From assembly GCA_006844705.1 (NCBI GenBank), contig SPJS01000066.1:46298-110297 (forward strand): a stretch of DNA of 64,000 nt, given 5' to 3'. The position numbers and the translations under genes are program-made. This document shows positions 1 to 8,479 of the stretch, one piece after another (position 1 is the stretch's first letter; every line of letters starts with the position of its first letter). The notes under the pieces were generated by a model that was not told the origin of the DNA, made no database searches, and worked only from the letters and a program-made list of their open reading frames with translations. This DNA comes from Methylococcaceae bacterium. Its GTDB lineage: Bacteria > Pseudomonadota > Gammaproteobacteria > Methylococcales > Methylomonadaceae.

Positions 1-1042
1 GGTGCATATAAAACTGTTTATATTTCTCTTCTTCAATCAATGTATCGACATTGCCTCCCAGCAGGCCCAGTTTGACCAGTCCCTCGGTTAACACCGTTAC
101 GGAGGCATCATGTGACAGGTTCCAAGGATTGCCGGGTTTGACCTGTTCCAGTGCGGCATATTGCGCATCAAGCACCAGCTGGTAAAGTTCACGCTGAGCC
201 GGGCTGAACAGACCGGAAGCAGGAAAAGTGCGAGTAATATCCGCCGCGTAATGATCGCATTCCGCGCCGGCATCAATCAATATCAGATCGCTGGTGGAAA
301 TTTTGCAGTTATTCTCGGTGTAATGCAGTACGCAGGCGTTTTTTCCAGCGGCAACGATGGACGGGTAGGCGACATGGCGAAGTCCATGATGCATGAATTC
401 ATGCACCAGTTCGGCTTCTATTTGAAACTCGGTCATGCCCGGCTGACAGGTTTGCATAGCGCGGACATGAGCCTGTGCAGAAACCTTGGCCGCCTTGCGC
501 ATTTTGTCCAGCTCCGTCCTGCTTTTGATCAGGCGCATTTCGTGCAGGATATGTTCCAGCGAGACCAGCTCTCCCGGCGCACTGATTCCCTGGCGAGATA
601 ATGTGCGCAGGTGATTGATCCATTCTAGAATTTTTTGATCAAGCTCGGTATTGCGCCCCATCGGGTAATACACGCGCTGTTTGTTTTCCAGCATGCCCGG
701 CAGAATATCGTCCAGATCGTCGATAGGAAAGGCATCATCTGCGCCAAAGTGCCGGGTTGCGCCTTCCAGTCCTGCGTGAGCGCCTTCCCACAGGGCTTTT
801 TGTTCATCAAATTCGCGGCAGAACAAAATGTATTCGCCTTCTTTGCGCCCCGGAATAAACACGGCAAGTGCATCGGCTTCCTTGAACCCGGTCAGGTAAT
901 AAAAGTCGCTGTCCTGTCGGAACGGGTAGTCAACATCACGGTTCCGGGTACGAACACTCGCGCTGGCAATGATCGCGATGCAGCCTTCGCCAATGTGCTC
1001 CATCAGTTGTTTGCGGCGGGATTTGAATTCAATTTGTTGCAC
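1..1042 (-). CDS. pepP: Xaa-Pro aminopeptidase PepP, 3' end outside window
   Basis: This is an M24B metallopeptidase that removes N-terminal residues preceding proline. About 347 codons are visible and the C-terminus lies beyond the left edge. The N-terminal domain and the start of the pita-bread domain are present. Two metal-binding aspartates are visible, D257 in IDAGAE and D268 in ADITRTF, spaced 11 residues apart as in the E. coli enzyme; the later His and Glu ligands fall outside the window. The start is GTG at 1042, with AAGGTG about 8 nt upstream. It lies 15 nt behind ygfB on the same strand, the usual ygfB-pepP arrangement. Plus-strand frames over it are shadows. Confidence 0.95.
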   Translation of the reverse strand, partial: MQQIEFKSRRKQLMEHIGEGCIAIIASASVRTRNRDVDYPFRQDSDFYYLTGFKEADALAVFIPGRKEGEYILFCREFDEQKALWEGAHAGLEGATRHFGADDAFPIDDLDDILPGMLENKQRVYYPMGRNTELDQKILEWINHLRTLSRQGISAPGELVSLEHILHEMRLIKSRTELDKMRKAAKVSAQAHVRAMQTCQPGMTEFQIEAELVHEFMHHGLRHVAYPSIVAAGKNACVLHYTENNCKISTSDLILIDAGAECDHYAADITRTFPASGLFSPAQRELYQLVLDAQYAALEQVKPGNPWNLSHDASVTVLTEGLVKLGLLGGNVDTLIEEEKYKQFYMH

Positions 1043-1057
1043 TACTTACACCTTATC

Positions 1058-1588
1058 TTAATGCAGTTGTCGAGAGCGGGTCTGTTCCGAGATTTGTTCT
1101 TTTAGCATTAATACAGCAGAACGCAGGTATTCATGGATTTCCATCAGCAGATATTCTTCTTCATCACCGGAAACATCCGTGTCCATGCGAGAGATTTCTA
1201 CGATGTCGCGCATGATATCATCACTTTCTCCCGGCCATTGGCCGGATGAAGCCTGGTGGCCCATGCCAAATAAAAAGCCGAGGCACCAGCATCTGATGGC
1301 TTCAGCCTGGTCAGCGGCATCCGATGCATCATAGGGCAGAAACAAATCAAATTCAAACTGCTCATTTTCCGGGTTTAATAACTGGCTGGTTTGCTGATAC
1401 AAAGCCAGCATGATTTCACGGTCTTCATTGATTAATTGACCGGTATCTGCAAACACTTCTTTCAACCAGTTTCCGCTGTCAGACTGAATATCGACACATA
1501 ACATGCCGGTGGCTATTCCATGCGCTTCGGAGGGGCCGAAGTCGGCATCATGTTTTTCTAAAATGTGGGCAACGGCCTCATAGTCCAT
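1058..1588 (-). CDS. ygfB: YgfB/YecA family protein (UPF0149)
   Basis: The 176-residue protein belongs to the UPF0149 (YgfB) family of small acidic, mostly helical proteins. Typical features are an N-terminal GPSEAHG segment and a later GFLFGMG segment. In Pseudomonas and E. coli the gene precedes pepP, and it does so here, so co-transcription with pepP is likely. In Pseudomonas aeruginosa YgfB affects expression of cell-wall recycling genes, but whether that role applies here is unknown. It is divergent from the TIGR02449-zapA pair across about 170 bp. Confidence 0.93.
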   Translation of the reverse strand: MDYEAVAHILEKHDADFGPSEAHGIATGMLCVDIQSDSGNWLKEVFADTGQLINEDREIMLALYQQTSQLLNPENEQFEFDLFLPYDASDAADQAEAIRCWCLGFLFGMGHQASSGQWPGESDDIMRDIVEISRMDTDVSGDEEEYLLMEIHEYLRSAVLMLKEQISEQTRSRQLH

Positions 1589-1757
1589 AGGATTAAAATT
1601 TACCTGTAAATCCCAAAAAAATAATCCCTATGCTAACATTGTTCAGTAGCAGGATGCTAACTGCACTATTTTTAATTTTTCTCTCCTAATTCCAATGGCT
1701 TTGCTGATTTTCAATGAGTGAATGTCCGTTTTATTTTTTAATGTTTTTATCATCGTA

Positions 1758-1982
1758 ATGACTGAAGCTGAACAAAACGCATCGACAGAAATTAAACAGC
1801 TTGAAAACAGAATTGACTCTTTGATTGTAGCCTATGACAAAATCAAAAATGAAAATTCATTGTTAAAAGACAAGCAGGAAGAACTGGTGAGAGATAAAGC
1901 ACGCCTGTTGGAAAAAACGTCATTGGCCAGAACCCGTGTTGAGGCGATGATTAGCCGTTTAAAAGCGATGGAGAATGGCTGA
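1758..1982 (+). CDS. TIGR02449 family coiled-coil protein (ZapB-like)
   Basis: This 74-residue protein is almost entirely a predicted coiled coil and ends in the family pattern ARTRVEAMISRLKAME. Members are regularly found directly upstream of zapA in gammaproteobacteria and are described as cell-division-associated ZapB-like proteins, though this is poorly tested. The ATG at 1758 gives the usual family length. An ATG at 1722 would add 12 hydrophobic residues and cannot be excluded, because neither has a clear ribosome-binding site. Its TGA overlaps the zapA ATG, so the two are translationally coupled. Confidence 0.85.
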   Translation: MTEAEQNASTEIKQLENRIDSLIVAYDKIKNENSLLKDKQEELVRDKARLLEKTSLARTRVEAMISRLKAMENG

Positions 1983-2278
1983 TGAGCAAGGCTGCTGGGG
2001 CGGTGACTGTCACCATAATGGGTAAGGAATACAAAATTGCCTGTTGTGAAGATGAAAAGGAAGGCCTGTTAAATTCTGCGCGTGAACTGGATAAGCAAAT
2101 GCGCGAAATACGCGATAGCGGTAAAGTGACCAGCCCGGACCGGATTGCCGTACTGGCAGCCCTCAACTTAACGCATGAAATCAAGCAAATGCAGTCGATG
2201 ATGGCAAGCCCTGCGCAGGGGGTTGTTGACAAGCTGCAACAATTACGCCTGAAAATTGAAAAGACTTTGAACGATTAG
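1982..2278 (+). CDS. zapA: Cell division protein ZapA
   Basis: ZapA binds and bundles FtsZ at the division ring. The 98-residue protein has the expected N-terminal VTIMGKEYKI strand motif followed by a long C-terminal helix. The ATG overlaps the preceding stop codon (ATGA), and a GGAG lies in the upstream gene. The 6S RNA gene follows about 75 nt downstream, as in E. coli, although the folate gene fau that usually comes next is absent. Confidence 0.94.
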   Translation: MSKAAGAVTVTIMGKEYKIACCEDEKEGLLNSARELDKQMREIRDSGKVTSPDRIAVLAALNLTHEIKQMQSMMASPAQGVVDKLQQLRLKIEKTLND

Positions 2279-2340
2279 AAAAGTGTTAATTCAATCAAAG
2301 GTGATGATATTTTTACCTGTAAGAAATTGCTGAAATCGTC

Positions 2341-2346
2341 TAGAAT
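2341..2346 (+). promoter_or_regulatory. Putative -10 box of the 6S RNA promoter
   Basis: The hexamer TAGAAT lies about 7 nt before the predicted 5' end of 6S RNA. No good -35 match is seen at 17 nt spacing, so the promoter may depend on other elements. Confidence 0.5.
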
Positions 2347-2351
2347 AATTA

Positions 2352-2533
2352 ACAGTGTTTCCTGCGGCGTTCGATTAGTGCCGGGTGTTTCCTGAACCTA
2401 ATATTACCCCGGAGATTTACTTCTGTATTGGTGTGCATGCCTGATTTAACAGGAAGCCTGATGTACAGGATCTGATTTCCACTTGAACCTTTGGTTCAAG
2501 GACGAAGGTACGAGACGGCGCAGGCGGGAGATA
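2352..2533 (+). ncRNA. ssrS: 6S RNA (SsrS)
   Basis: 6S RNA mimics an open promoter and sequesters sigma-70 RNA polymerase in stationary phase. The conserved 3'-half hairpin CTTGAACCTTTGGTTCAAG is at 2482-2500, closely matching the E. coli element. The two ends pair through CCTGCG near 2361 and CGCAGG near 2520, forming the closing stem. The position directly after zapA is the classic location. The ends are estimated from the -10 box and the closing stem. The 3' end abuts the stop codon of yfbR on the opposite strand. Confidence 0.9.
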
Positions 2534-3121
2534 CTATTTTTTCTGAGCATATAACTGGTCGACGGTAAGATGCACGGCGGGCAGAAAATGCGTTCTGAAA
2601 TAAGCCACTTCTGGCAAATCAATCAAATCCAGCCGATTTTCGATATCCTGCATAGCGTCGGTAAATTCCTTGTTGCCTGCCTGAATTTCTTCTGCACATT
2701 TTACGTAAGCACTGAACGTATCGGCCGCTTTAACCAGCGCCTTCACTTCCGGTGCACAGGATTCAGTCACGTAGTTGTACATATCATCCTGTAAAGGGGA
2801 GGGCAGTGTGTTGATCAAGGCATTGGCGGCAATAGATTCAACACGTTTATAACTGTCATGAATGTGTGAATTAAAACGTTTGATGGGTGTAGGCAGGTCA
2901 CCCGTAATGCTTTCATGCGCATCATGGTAAAGCGCGGCGAGCACGACTTCGCCGGGATCAATTTCTCCGCCAAAAAACTCGTTGCGTATCACGCATAATA
3001 AATGGGCGATGACGCAGACATCAAAGCTGTGTTCTTTGACATTTTCGCTGAATGTATTTCGTTTCAGTCCCCAACGTTGTATGTTTTTCAATCGGTTTAT
3101 GGTCGCAAAAAATCCTGACAT
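2534..3121 (-). CDS. yfbR: HD-domain 5'-deoxynucleotidase, YfbR type
   Basis: The 195-residue protein is an HD-superfamily nucleotidase that dephosphorylates deoxynucleoside 5'-monophosphates in E. coli. The metal-binding pattern is visible: a His in ENVKEHS, the HD pair in ALYHDAHE, and TGDLPTP next to it, followed by VKAAD. Length and sequence follow E. coli YfbR along the whole chain. It is transcribed toward the 6S RNA gene and ends where that gene ends. Confidence 0.92.
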   Translation of the reverse strand: MSGFFATINRLKNIQRWGLKRNTFSENVKEHSFDVCVIAHLLCVIRNEFFGGEIDPGEVVLAALYHDAHESITGDLPTPIKRFNSHIHDSYKRVESIAANALINTLPSPLQDDMYNYVTESCAPEVKALVKAADTFSAYVKCAEEIQAGNKEFTDAMQDIENRLDLIDLPEVAYFRTHFLPAVHLTVDQLYAQKK

Positions 3122-3290
3122 GGTGATTCTTCAGATTAGATTAATGAATTGCAAACATGGTAAGTGAATCGTGGATTTGTTGGAAGCAGGATTAGTAAAT
3201 GATGATCAGGCGAAAAAAGTGTTTTAATGCACCACATTGTTGTATTTTTTAGATATTATTAGAACGTCGTTTCAATATCGGAGTAGCGTT

Positions 3291-3596
3291 ATGACAACCA
3301 TTACTGACCCGGTGATAGGCCGCTGGTATAAAGATGTTGAAAATAATCTGATGTTTACCGTGGTGGCGATTGAAGAAGCGGGTGACCTGATTGAAGTTCA
3401 GTACGTCAATGGGGACATCGGAGAGTATGATAAAGACTCGTGGTACAATTCCACCTTCGATTATGTGGAGGCCCCGGAAGACTGGAGTGCTCCTTACGAC
3501 GAAATGGAAAAAGATGATTTGGGTTATTCTGACCCGGATTCCAATGGCGGAATAAATCCGGATGATCTTGATATTAATGACTTTTATGATGATTAA
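3291..3596 (+). CDS. Small acidic conserved protein (DUF6763-like)
   Basis: The 101-residue protein is strongly acidic, especially its last 45 residues, which are rich in Asp and Glu (DDLDINDFYDD at the end). The N-terminal half contains IGRWYKD and VQYVNGDIGEYD and may form a small beta fold. It resembles proteins grouped as DUF6763, but that assignment is from memory. The ATG at 3291 has GGAG about 8 nt upstream. The next gene follows after 10 nt, so an operon with the P-loop ATPase and metA is likely. The function is unknown. Confidence 0.75.
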   Translation: MTTITDPVIGRWYKDVENNLMFTVVAIEEAGDLIEVQYVNGDIGEYDKDSWYNSTFDYVEAPEDWSAPYDEMEKDDLGYSDPDSNGGINPDDLDINDFYDD

Positions 3597-3606
3597 AGGA
3601 TAATTC

Positions 3607-4452
3607 ATGAAAATGTCTCCCCAGCAGTTTCTCGACTGGGAATCAAAAAGCATAACGCTATTGGCCATGTCGGGTGCGGGGAAAACCACGCTTGCCAACA
3701 AGTTGCCTAAGGACAAGTGGTTTCATTATTCGGGGGATTACCGCATTGGTACCAAATATCTGGAAGAGCCTATTTTGGATAACATCAAGCAGCAGGCAAT
3801 GGATGTCCCTTTTTTGCGCAACCTGTTGTTAACCGATTCCATTTATATTTGTAACAATATTACGGTGAATAATCTGGCCCCCATCTCCAGTTTTCTAGGC
3901 AAGTTGGGAGATCCAGCGATTGGCGGGTTGCCGTTGAAGGAGTTTAAACGGCGCCAGGCATTGCATCATCAGGCGGAAGTCAATGCCATGAGTGATGTGC
4001 CGGAGTTTATTGAAAAAGCCGAAAATATATACGGTTACAAGCATTTTTTAAATGATGCGGGTGGGAGCGTGTGCGAGCTGGATTCACCAGAAGTGATTCA
4101 AACACTGGCTGAGCATACCTTGATCCTGTATATACAGATTCCCGCTCAAATGGAACACACGATTATCCAGCGGGCAAAAAGTGATCCTAAACCGTTGTAC
4201 TATCGAGAGTCCTTCCTGGATGAAAAACTGGCGGAATTCCTGGCCTTAAAACAGTTTGATGATGCGGATGCCATCGTACCCGATGAATTTGTCAGCTGGG
4301 TATTTCCGGAGCTGTTTCAGTCGCGCCTGCCTCGTTATCAGGCCATTGCTGACCAGTTTGGGTACACGGTGTCGGCTGAAGACATCGGTCATGCTGAAGG
4401 TGAAAACGATTTCCTGCAGCTGGTTTACGATGCAATCGTAAAACAGTCTTAA
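3607..4452 (+). CDS. P-loop ATPase/kinase-like protein upstream of metA
   Basis: The 281-residue protein has a nucleotide-binding loop near residues 20-28, AMSGAGKTT, in which alanine replaces the first Walker A glycine. The rest shows no family I can name with certainty, though the overall look is of a small-molecule kinase or adenylate-kinase-like fold. It sits 10 nt after the acidic protein and 12 nt before metA, so it is probably co-transcribed with homoserine acylation. AAGGA precedes the ATG. Its substrate is unknown. Confidence 0.75.
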   Translation: MKMSPQQFLDWESKSITLLAMSGAGKTTLANKLPKDKWFHYSGDYRIGTKYLEEPILDNIKQQAMDVPFLRNLLLTDSIYICNNITVNNLAPISSFLGKLGDPAIGGLPLKEFKRRQALHHQAEVNAMSDVPEFIEKAENIYGYKHFLNDAGGSVCELDSPEVIQTLAEHTLILYIQIPAQMEHTIIQRAKSDPKPLYYRESFLDEKLAEFLALKQFDDADAIVPDEFVSWVFPELFQSRLPRYQAIADQFGYTVSAEDIGHAEGENDFLQLVYDAIVKQS

Positions 4453-4464
4453 GGGGGTGAAAGC

Positions 4465-5538
4465 ATGCCCTTAGTCGCTCATACCCAACTTCCCACTTTT
4501 GAACGCCTCCAGCAGGAAGGTGAAGATGTGTTAAGCCCAGGGCGTGCCGACAGGCAGGATATCAGAGAGTTGCATATCGGCTTGCTGAACATGATGCCGG
4601 ATGCAGCGCTGGAAGCCACTGAACGGCAGTTTTTCCGTCTGGTAGGAGCGTGTAATAAAATCGCTCAGTTTCATGTCCATCCGTTTACCATAGATGGGCT
4701 TGAGCGAGGTGATAAGGCCAAAGCTTATATCGAAAAATATTACGAGCCTTTTGAAAAAATACGTGAAGAAGGGCTGGATGCCCTGATTATCAGTGGCGCA
4801 AATGTCACGCATAATCGCCTGCAGGAAGAGGACTTCTGGCAGCCATTGACCGAAGTCTTTGACTGGGCCAAGGATAATGTAACGTCCATTTTATGCTCCT
4901 GTCTGGCTACCCATGCGCTGATTCAGTATCAATACAACATCGTCAGAACGCCGTTGCCGGCAAAACGCTGGGGAGTCTTCCCGCATAAAGTGCTGGATCG
5001 TCTGCACCCTCTGGTGGCAGAAATCAATACCCGGTTTGATGTTCCGCATTCCCGATTTAATGAAATTTTTCGTGATGATCTGGAGCAACAAGGCGTGCAG
5101 GTTCTGGTCGACAGTAAAGAGGCCGGGGTGCACCTGGCAGTGAGTCCGGACGGCTTTCATATTGTATTTTTTCAAGGGCATCCCGAATATGACGATATTA
5201 GTCTGCTAAAAGAATACAAACGAGAAGTGCTACGCTTTTTTAATGGCGAGCGCGACGATTATCCACCTTTCCCGGAACATATTTTTAATCGCAAGGCATG
5301 CCGTATTTTTGAGGCATACCGGCAGCAATTGATCGCAGCTAAAGAAAATCAATCGGAGATGCCCGCATTTCCGGAAGAGCAGGTATTGCCGTATATGGAC
5401 AATACCTGGCGTGATTCTGCCAAAGCCGTATTTAACAACTGGCTGGGTATGGTTTATCAATTAACAAACCGGGATAGACTATTACCCTATATGGAAGGGG
5501 TGGATTTCGATAATCCATTAAAATTACCACATAAATGA
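4465..5538 (+). CDS. metA: Homoserine O-acyltransferase MetA
   Basis: MetA activates homoserine by acylation, the first committed step of methionine synthesis. The 357-residue protein has an HLGLLN-type start region (IGLLNMMPDAAL), and the nucleophile aligns with C146 in CSCLATHA. The catalytic His and Glu are H239 and E241 in QGHPEYD. Whether succinyl- or acetyl-CoA is used cannot be read with confidence. GGGGG is present before the ATG. The stop overlaps the start of the deaminase gene by 4 nt. Confidence 0.9.
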   Translation: MPLVAHTQLPTFERLQQEGEDVLSPGRADRQDIRELHIGLLNMMPDAALEATERQFFRLVGACNKIAQFHVHPFTIDGLERGDKAKAYIEKYYEPFEKIREEGLDALIISGANVTHNRLQEEDFWQPLTEVFDWAKDNVTSILCSCLATHALIQYQYNIVRTPLPAKRWGVFPHKVLDRLHPLVAEINTRFDVPHSRFNEIFRDDLEQQGVQVLVDSKEAGVHLAVSPDGFHIVFFQGHPEYDDISLLKEYKREVLRFFNGERDDYPPFPEHIFNRKACRIFEAYRQQLIAAKENQSEMPAFPEEQVLPYMDNTWRDSAKAVFNNWLGMVYQLTNRDRLLPYMEGVDFDNPLKLPHK

Positions 5539-6020
5539 ACGATTTAGGGCTGGATAAGCATCAGCGTTTTTTACAGCAGGCAATCAGTATTGCCACGGAA
5601 AATGTCAATCGTGGAGGAGGCCCCTACGGCGCGGTTATTGTTAAGGCAGGCGCGGTGATTGCCGGGAGCGGTAATCGTGTGACGGATAATCTGGATCCCA
5701 CTGCACATGCCGAGGTGATGACGATCCGGTTGGCCTGTCAGGCGCTAGGTGATTTTCAGCTGGATGGCTGTATCCTGTATAGCAGTTGTGAGCCCTGCCC
5801 AATGTGTTTAGGTGCCATTTACTGGGCGCGCCTGGACCAGGTCTATTTTGCGGCAAACCGTTTTGATGCGGCGCATGCCGGATTTGATGACAGCTTTATT
5901 TATAACGAGCTGGATAAACCGGCATTACAGCGACGCATCCGTATGCAGCAATTGACAATGGATGATGCGGGCATGCCGTTTAATGCCTGGCATGCCAACG
6001 CCAATAAAGTGCGATATTAA
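5535..6020 (+). CDS. guaD: Guanine deaminase-type nucleoside deaminase
   Basis: The 161-residue protein is a zinc-dependent cytidine-deaminase-fold enzyme and closely follows Bacillus subtilis GuaD, which converts guanine to xanthine. The zinc and catalytic residues are H58-A-E60 and the PCPMC motif with C88 and C91. The GAIYWARLDQVYFAA and GFDDSFIY segments are typical of GuaD rather than the tRNA deaminase TadA. It overlaps metA by 4 nt. The stop codon overlaps that of the convergent minus-strand gene. Confidence 0.88.
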   Translation: MNDLGLDKHQRFLQQAISIATENVNRGGGPYGAVIVKAGAVIAGSGNRVTDNLDPTAHAEVMTIRLACQALGDFQLDGCILYSSCEPCPMCLGAIYWARLDQVYFAANRFDAAHAGFDDSFIYNELDKPALQRRIRMQQLTMDDAGMPFNAWHANANKVRY

Positions 6021-6457
6021 TTGTCCGCTGCTGATTCACCGCTGTTTTCCGGTTCTTGATCAGAGCTTTGTTTTTCCTTAATCTTGATTAGCCAGCCATC
6101 TTTACCTTTGCAGTAGCCTTCTTTGGCGCGTGCGGCAATAGAAATGCGGGCGTAAGGGCCTTTTAGTTCTCCGGGAAGTTTTGCTGTAACAACAAAAAAA
6201 CTCATTTTGTCGACAACATTAACTTTCATCGGAATCTTTTTTACCGTTGCAGTAATGTGCTCAGGATCAGCCCAACCGGAGACATGAAATGAAATTTCAC
6301 TGCCCGCGACTACTTCAGTCAATTTCGGAGGTTCCATTTCTCTGAATTTTGGTTTTCGACAGCGTTTGTTTTCCTCGTATGAATAAGCATGGACGACTTG
6401 GGTGCCAGCCAGCACTGTCAGGAAAGAGATTGTCACAAGTTTTTTGATGGTTTTCAT
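6017..6457 (-). CDS. Exported protein of unknown function
   Basis: The ATG at 6457 gives 146 residues beginning with a clear signal peptide (KKLVTISFLTVLAG, with cleavage probable after VHA). The mature part is basic, has two cysteines (KRC near the start and GYCKGKDG), and ends in an acidic Gln/Ser/Glu tail. I do not recognise the family. An upstream ATG at 6469 would add four residues. The gene converges with the deaminase gene and their stop codons overlap, and it is divergent from msrP. Confidence 0.7.
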   Translation of the reverse strand: MKTIKKLVTISFLTVLAGTQVVHAYSYEENKRCRKPKFREMEPPKLTEVVAGSEISFHVSGWADPEHITATVKKIPMKVNVVDKMSFFVVTAKLPGELKGPYARISIAARAKEGYCKGKDGWLIKIKEKQSSDQEPENSGESAADN

Positions 6458-6651
6458 AGGCAGCCTCATTGTTATTCTTCTTGTTCAACAAGAGCACTCT
6501 AATTTTTTTTACACTGGATTTCAACATGCAAAAGTAAAATTGAGAGGACTAATTCATTAATTTTTATATGGTTTTGTTAGAAAAATGTTAAGCATTTATA
6601 CTGAACTTAGACCAATAACTATTGACTATGATTCAAAACCGGGAGCCATTA

Positions 6652-7593
6652 ATGTTGATAAAAAATGATGATGCATCACTGACTAAAGAAGTGACTGATC
6701 CGCAAGTATTTAAAGCGCGACGAAAAATTATTCAGGCGGCGATTGCATTGGGGGCGACGGCAAGCGTGAGCGCTGCTGCAAACGAAAAAAAGGCTTATCA
6801 GCATGTGCCAATAGGACCTTATTCAAAAAAATTGCAGGTCACTGATTATGAAGATGCCATAAATTATACAAATTTCTATGAATTCAGCACGAATAAAAAA
6901 GACTCAACGGTGTTGGCACAAGCGCTAAAAATATCACCCTGGCAGGTTTTGATCGAAGGTGAAGTTGATAAACCAGGGCTGTACGATTTTGAAGATATTC
7001 TCAAGAAGGTCAATCTTGAAGAAAGGATATACCGGTTCAGGTGTGTGGAAGCATGGTCAATGGTTGTGCCCTGGATAGGCTTTCCGTTACATCAATTAAT
7101 AAAACAGGTTCAGCCGACATCTCGTGCAAAATTTGTTGAATTTACTACGGTGCTGCAGCCGGATGTTATGCCTGGTTTACGTTATTCTTCATTAAAGTGG
7201 CCATACACCGAAGGGTTACGTATGGATGAGGCGATGCATCCGCTTACATTGATGGCGACCGGTATGTATGATGAAAAGCTGCCAAAACAAAATGGCGCGC
7301 CGTTGCGTCTGGTGGTGCCCTGGAAGTACGGTTTTAAGAGTATCAAATCTATCATCAAAATCAGATTTCTTGAAAACATGCCATCGACAGCATGGAATAC
7401 ATCTGCGCCTGGAGAATACGGATTTTATGCCAATGTCAATCCAGCGGTGCCGCATCCTCGCTGGAGTCAGGCAAGGGAAAGAGTGTTGGGAGCCAGTATT
7501 TTTACCCCTAAACGTAAAACAGAGAAATTTAATGGCTATGGAGAACAGGTGGCAGCCTTGTATAGCGGAATGAACCTGAAGAAATATTATTAA
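6652..7593 (+). CDS. msrP: Methionine sulfoxide reductase catalytic subunit MsrP
   Basis: MsrP is the periplasmic molybdopterin enzyme that reduces methionine sulfoxide in envelope proteins. A twin-arginine signal (ARRKIIQAAIALG) lies within the first 50 residues. The molybdenum-binding cysteine is C131 in RFRCVEAWS, and the family segment RLVVPWKYGFKS is present. I chose the ATG at 6652 because GGGAG stands 6 nt before it; TTG at 6622 and ATG at 6628 are in frame but lack a site. The stop overlaps the msrQ start (TAATG). Confidence 0.94.
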   Translation: MLIKNDDASLTKEVTDPQVFKARRKIIQAAIALGATASVSAAANEKKAYQHVPIGPYSKKLQVTDYEDAINYTNFYEFSTNKKDSTVLAQALKISPWQVLIEGEVDKPGLYDFEDILKKVNLEERIYRFRCVEAWSMVVPWIGFPLHQLIKQVQPTSRAKFVEFTTVLQPDVMPGLRYSSLKWPYTEGLRMDEAMHPLTLMATGMYDEKLPKQNGAPLRLVVPWKYGFKSIKSIIKIRFLENMPSTAWNTSAPGEYGFYANVNPAVPHPRWSQARERVLGASIFTPKRKTEKFNGYGEQVAALYSGMNLKKYY

Positions 7594-8240
7594 TGGCGAT
7601 GTACAAATATCAATGGGGCGTTATAAAAAGCGTTGTTTTCATGTTGTGTTTATTACCTTTTGGCATTCTGGTTAATGATTTGATTAATGACCGGTTAGGC
7701 GCCAATCCGATAGAAAGCATGCATGTGACGCTGGGCGAATGGGCTTTAAGGTTTTTATGTCTGACCTTGAGTCTATCTCCTTGCAAGCAAATATTTGGCC
7801 TGACATGGTTAAATAAATTCCGCAGAATGTTGGGGCTATATTCCTTCTTTTATGCATTAATGCATTTTATGGTTTATATCGTTTTAGATATCTCTTTAGA
7901 TTGGATGGTGTTTGTAGAAGAGATTAATGATGGCCCTTATATACTCTTTGGGGTCGTTACTTTTTTGATATTATTGCCTTTGGCAATAACTTCCTTAACA
8001 GCCATGCAGAAATTATTGGGGAAAAACTGGAAAAAACTGCATAGTCTGGTGTATTTAGCCGCAATCACTGCATTACTGCATTATTTCTTACTAGTTAAAA
8101 CTGAGTTTGGTAAGCCCTTGTTTTATGCGGCTATTATCTTGTTGTTACTTGGTTTTCGTTTAGTCAGGCGGGCATTGAAAAAAAACAAAATAAAATCGGT
8201 ATATAGCAAGCGAACAAGCAATAGAGAAAAGCTGGTGTAG
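7593..8240 (+). CDS. msrQ: Haem-binding membrane subunit MsrQ
   Basis: MsrQ is a multi-spanning b-type haem protein that passes electrons from the quinone pool to MsrP. The 215-residue protein has about six hydrophobic segments and the family pattern RRMLGLYSFFYALMHF, with further histidines in KLHSLVYLA and LLHYFL that suit haem ligation. Translation is coupled to msrP by a one-base overlap. The C-terminal tail is strongly basic. Confidence 0.93.
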   Translation: MAMYKYQWGVIKSVVFMLCLLPFGILVNDLINDRLGANPIESMHVTLGEWALRFLCLTLSLSPCKQIFGLTWLNKFRRMLGLYSFFYALMHFMVYIVLDISLDWMVFVEEINDGPYILFGVVTFLILLPLAITSLTAMQKLLGKNWKKLHSLVYLAAITALLHYFLLVKTEFGKPLFYAAIILLLLGFRLVRRALKKNKIKSVYSKRTSNREKLV

Positions 8241-8287
8241 GCGAGGAATGATTCAAGGATAATGAATATTCAGGAGAATAGCGTGCG

Positions 8288-8330
8288 TATAATGCAAAAA
8301 AAAGGCAACAAGGTGGTTCCTTGCTGCCTT
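8288..8330 (+). promoter_or_regulatory. Consensus -10 box and hairpin in the leader of the RegB-type kinase gene
   Basis: TATAAT at 8288-8293 is a perfect -10 hexamer, but the -35 region is poor. It is followed by an A-run and an 11/12 inverted repeat, AAGGCAACAAGG (8302-8313) and CCTTGCTGCCTT (8319-8330). A transcript from this promoter would carry the hairpin at its 5' end, about 150 nt before the kinase start. Read on the minus strand the hairpin is followed by eight T, so it could instead be a minus-strand terminator. Confidence 0.4.
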
Positions 8331-8479
8331 AACTATTAGGAAGAATATAACGCAACTTAAAGCTTAATGACTTTAAAAGTTGCATATATATTAACAATGC
8401 AAAATTGAAATTAAAATGTGGCATATTGTCGCATATGATATTAGGCTCACAATAATTCGAATAAATCAGTGTCGTCATT

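Noticed and set aside
161..1105. Plus-strand open frames over the pepP region
   Set aside because: They are antisense to a clear pepP reading frame with conserved metal ligands, and have no family look.
5535..6020. tRNA adenosine deaminase TadA
   Set aside because: The shared zinc motif fits both, but the GAIYWAR and GFDDSFIY segments match guanine deaminase.
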